Below are positions 5,939 through 6,812 of a stretch of 6,812 nucleotides of DNA, piece by piece. How positions within the stretch are numbered: position 1 is the first letter of the stretch; each line of letters begins with the position of its first letter. The DNA comes from Chitinophagaceae bacterium (GTDB lineage Bacteria > Bacteroidota > Bacteroidia > Chitinophagales > Chitinophagaceae), in the NCBI GenBank assembly GCA_019747455.1, contig JAIEQT010000028.1, forward strand, positions 1 through 6,812, written 5' to 3'. The position numbers were made by a program, and so were the translations under genes. Below the pieces are notes generated by a model. It was not told the DNA's origin and did not search any database. It worked only from the letters and a program-made list of their open reading frames with translations.

Positions 5939-6805
5939 TTATTTTGTTTTTTTCTTTGTTGGTGTTATTGATCCAATACTAAAAACATTCGGCTCGCTTC
6001 TCCCCTCTTCATTCCCATCTGTTGAACTGAATACATTACCCTGCGAATCGGTTGTTTTAATAGTCCAAATAAATTGATGTGTTAAACTATCGTTGAACAA
6101 TAATTGTGGACGCCATATATATTGTGTGGTGCCCCTCACTGTTGTAACCAATATTGGTTGATTTGATCTTAATGCCTGAACAGGCTCTTGAGTAGGGAGA
6201 ATTTCATAAACTTCGAGTTGGTAATAAGGCAGATCGGTATTAGCCCTCAGCGCATTCGTCCACCTGAAAATAATGGCATTTTGGGCTTCAACTGCTTTTA
6301 AAACTGTTTCTTGCCTTGGCGCTATTAATACAGGCAATTGTATACCGGTCAACTGTATGATTCGGCATTGCGTGGGTGCAATTGGCACCGGTAAACCAAC
6401 AGAATCAATCCGAACACATACCTGATAATTTCCTTGTAATAATTTACCTGTTTTTAGATAACTATTTAATGAAGTTGATGAAAGAAAATCGATGGCATGT
6501 AGAGGAAGAATTTCATTGGCTTGAAAAATATTATTTCCGGTATTTAATATAATTGCCCGCATTCTTTGTGGATTGGTAAAAGCAATTGTAGAACTTCCAT
6601 CTGCAGATTTAATTTCTGTGTTAATTTTTACTACTCTTTGTTGTTGCGTATTATTATTAATCACCAATGTAGCTGTTCCCGGTTTAGAAGACCATTCAAC
6701 CAATTTTGCAGGAGGCGTTCCATTCATGATAAAATTGACAGTTATTTGTGCAAAGTTTTTTTCCACGATCACTATCAAGAATATTACTATAAGTATTTTT
6801 TTCAT
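5939..6805 (-). CDS. Secreted protein resembling TANFOR/fibronectin-III-like proteins
   Basis: A 288-residue exported protein. Residues 1-19 are a signal peptide (MKKILIVIFLIVIVEKNFA, then Q). The N-terminal half (about 20-130) is beta-rich, with TATLVINNNTQQQRVVKINTEI and, further on, LLQGNYQVCVRI. The second half (about 155-276) reads like a fibronectin-III-type domain: QLPVLIAPRQETV, IIFRWTNA (178-185), YYQLEVYEI (194-202), TTQYIWRP, HQFIWTIKTTDSQG (243-256) and a closing GRSEPNVFSI (268-277). This order resembles the TANFOR-type secreted proteins of Bacteroidota, which are usually much longer; I judge this from memory of the pattern, so the family name is tentative. Cys130 and Cys147 could form a disulfide. 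The tail is lysine-rich (KKKTK) and shows no type IX secretion C-terminal domain. The start codon is 7 bases from the window edge, so its promoter or an upstream operon gene is not visible. Confidence 0.85.
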   Translation of the reverse strand: MKKILIVIFLIVIVEKNFAQITVNFIMNGTPPAKLVEWSSKPGTATLVINNNTQQQRVVKINTEIKSADGSSTIAFTNPQRMRAIILNTGNNIFQANEILPLHAIDFLSSTSLNSYLKTGKLLQGNYQVCVRIDSVGLPVPIAPTQCRIIQLTGIQLPVLIAPRQETVLKAVEAQNAIIFRWTNALRANTDLPYYQLEVYEILPTQEPVQALRSNQPILVTTVRGTTQYIWRPQLLFNDSLTHQFIWTIKTTDSQGNVFSSTDGNEEGRSEPNVFSIGSITPTKKKTK

Positions 6806-6812
6806 AATGACT

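Overview
The window looks like chromosomal DNA of a Bacteroidota bacterium, most likely of the Chitinophagaceae/Sphingobacteriia type. The grounds are a low G+C content, AT-rich leaders without strong Shine-Dalgarno sites, Sec signal peptides ending in A-Q, a carboxypeptidase-regulatory-like/plug/OMP_b-brl_3 outer-membrane protein, a LemA-TPM-TPM cluster, and a secreted protein resembling Bacteroidota TANFOR-type proteins. The phylum is inferred from these families; the genus cannot be told.

Layout, left to right. (1) Positions 1-1695, minus strand: a tight three-gene cluster transcribed right to left. It reads LemA-family membrane protein (1105-1695), a TPM-domain protein without signal peptide (634-1095), then a secreted, membrane-anchored TPM-domain protein (632 down to the window edge, cut off by it). 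The gaps are 9 bp and 1 bp, so this is very probably one operon. (2) Positions 1696-1801: a short spacer with a strong 10-bp hairpin that fits a terminator for the next gene. (3) Positions 1802-4186, minus strand: a 794-residue outer-membrane beta-barrel protein of the TonB-receptor-like kind. (4) Positions 4187-4366: a divergent intergenic region holding an ordered array of 12-bp half-sites forming two near-palindromes 32 bp apart. (5) Positions 4367-5497, plus strand: an AAA_14/DUF4143 ATPase with Walker A and B motifs, a winged-helix-like segment and a C-terminal PD-(D/E)XK-like signature. (6) Positions 5498-5594: a convergent spacer with a hairpin terminator. (7) Positions 5595-6805, minus strand: two secreted proteins 8 bp apart, probably an operon: a 288-residue TANFOR/fibronectin-III-like protein followed by an unrecognised 111-residue protein.

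Most of the window is envelope-related (inner-membrane LemA/TPM, outer-membrane barrel, two exported proteins). The ATPase stands alone, is the only plus-strand gene, and has an elaborate candidate operator. That regulatory array is the most interesting item. I see no RNA gene, CRISPR array, insertion sequence or prophage, and no intergenic stretch above 300 bases.
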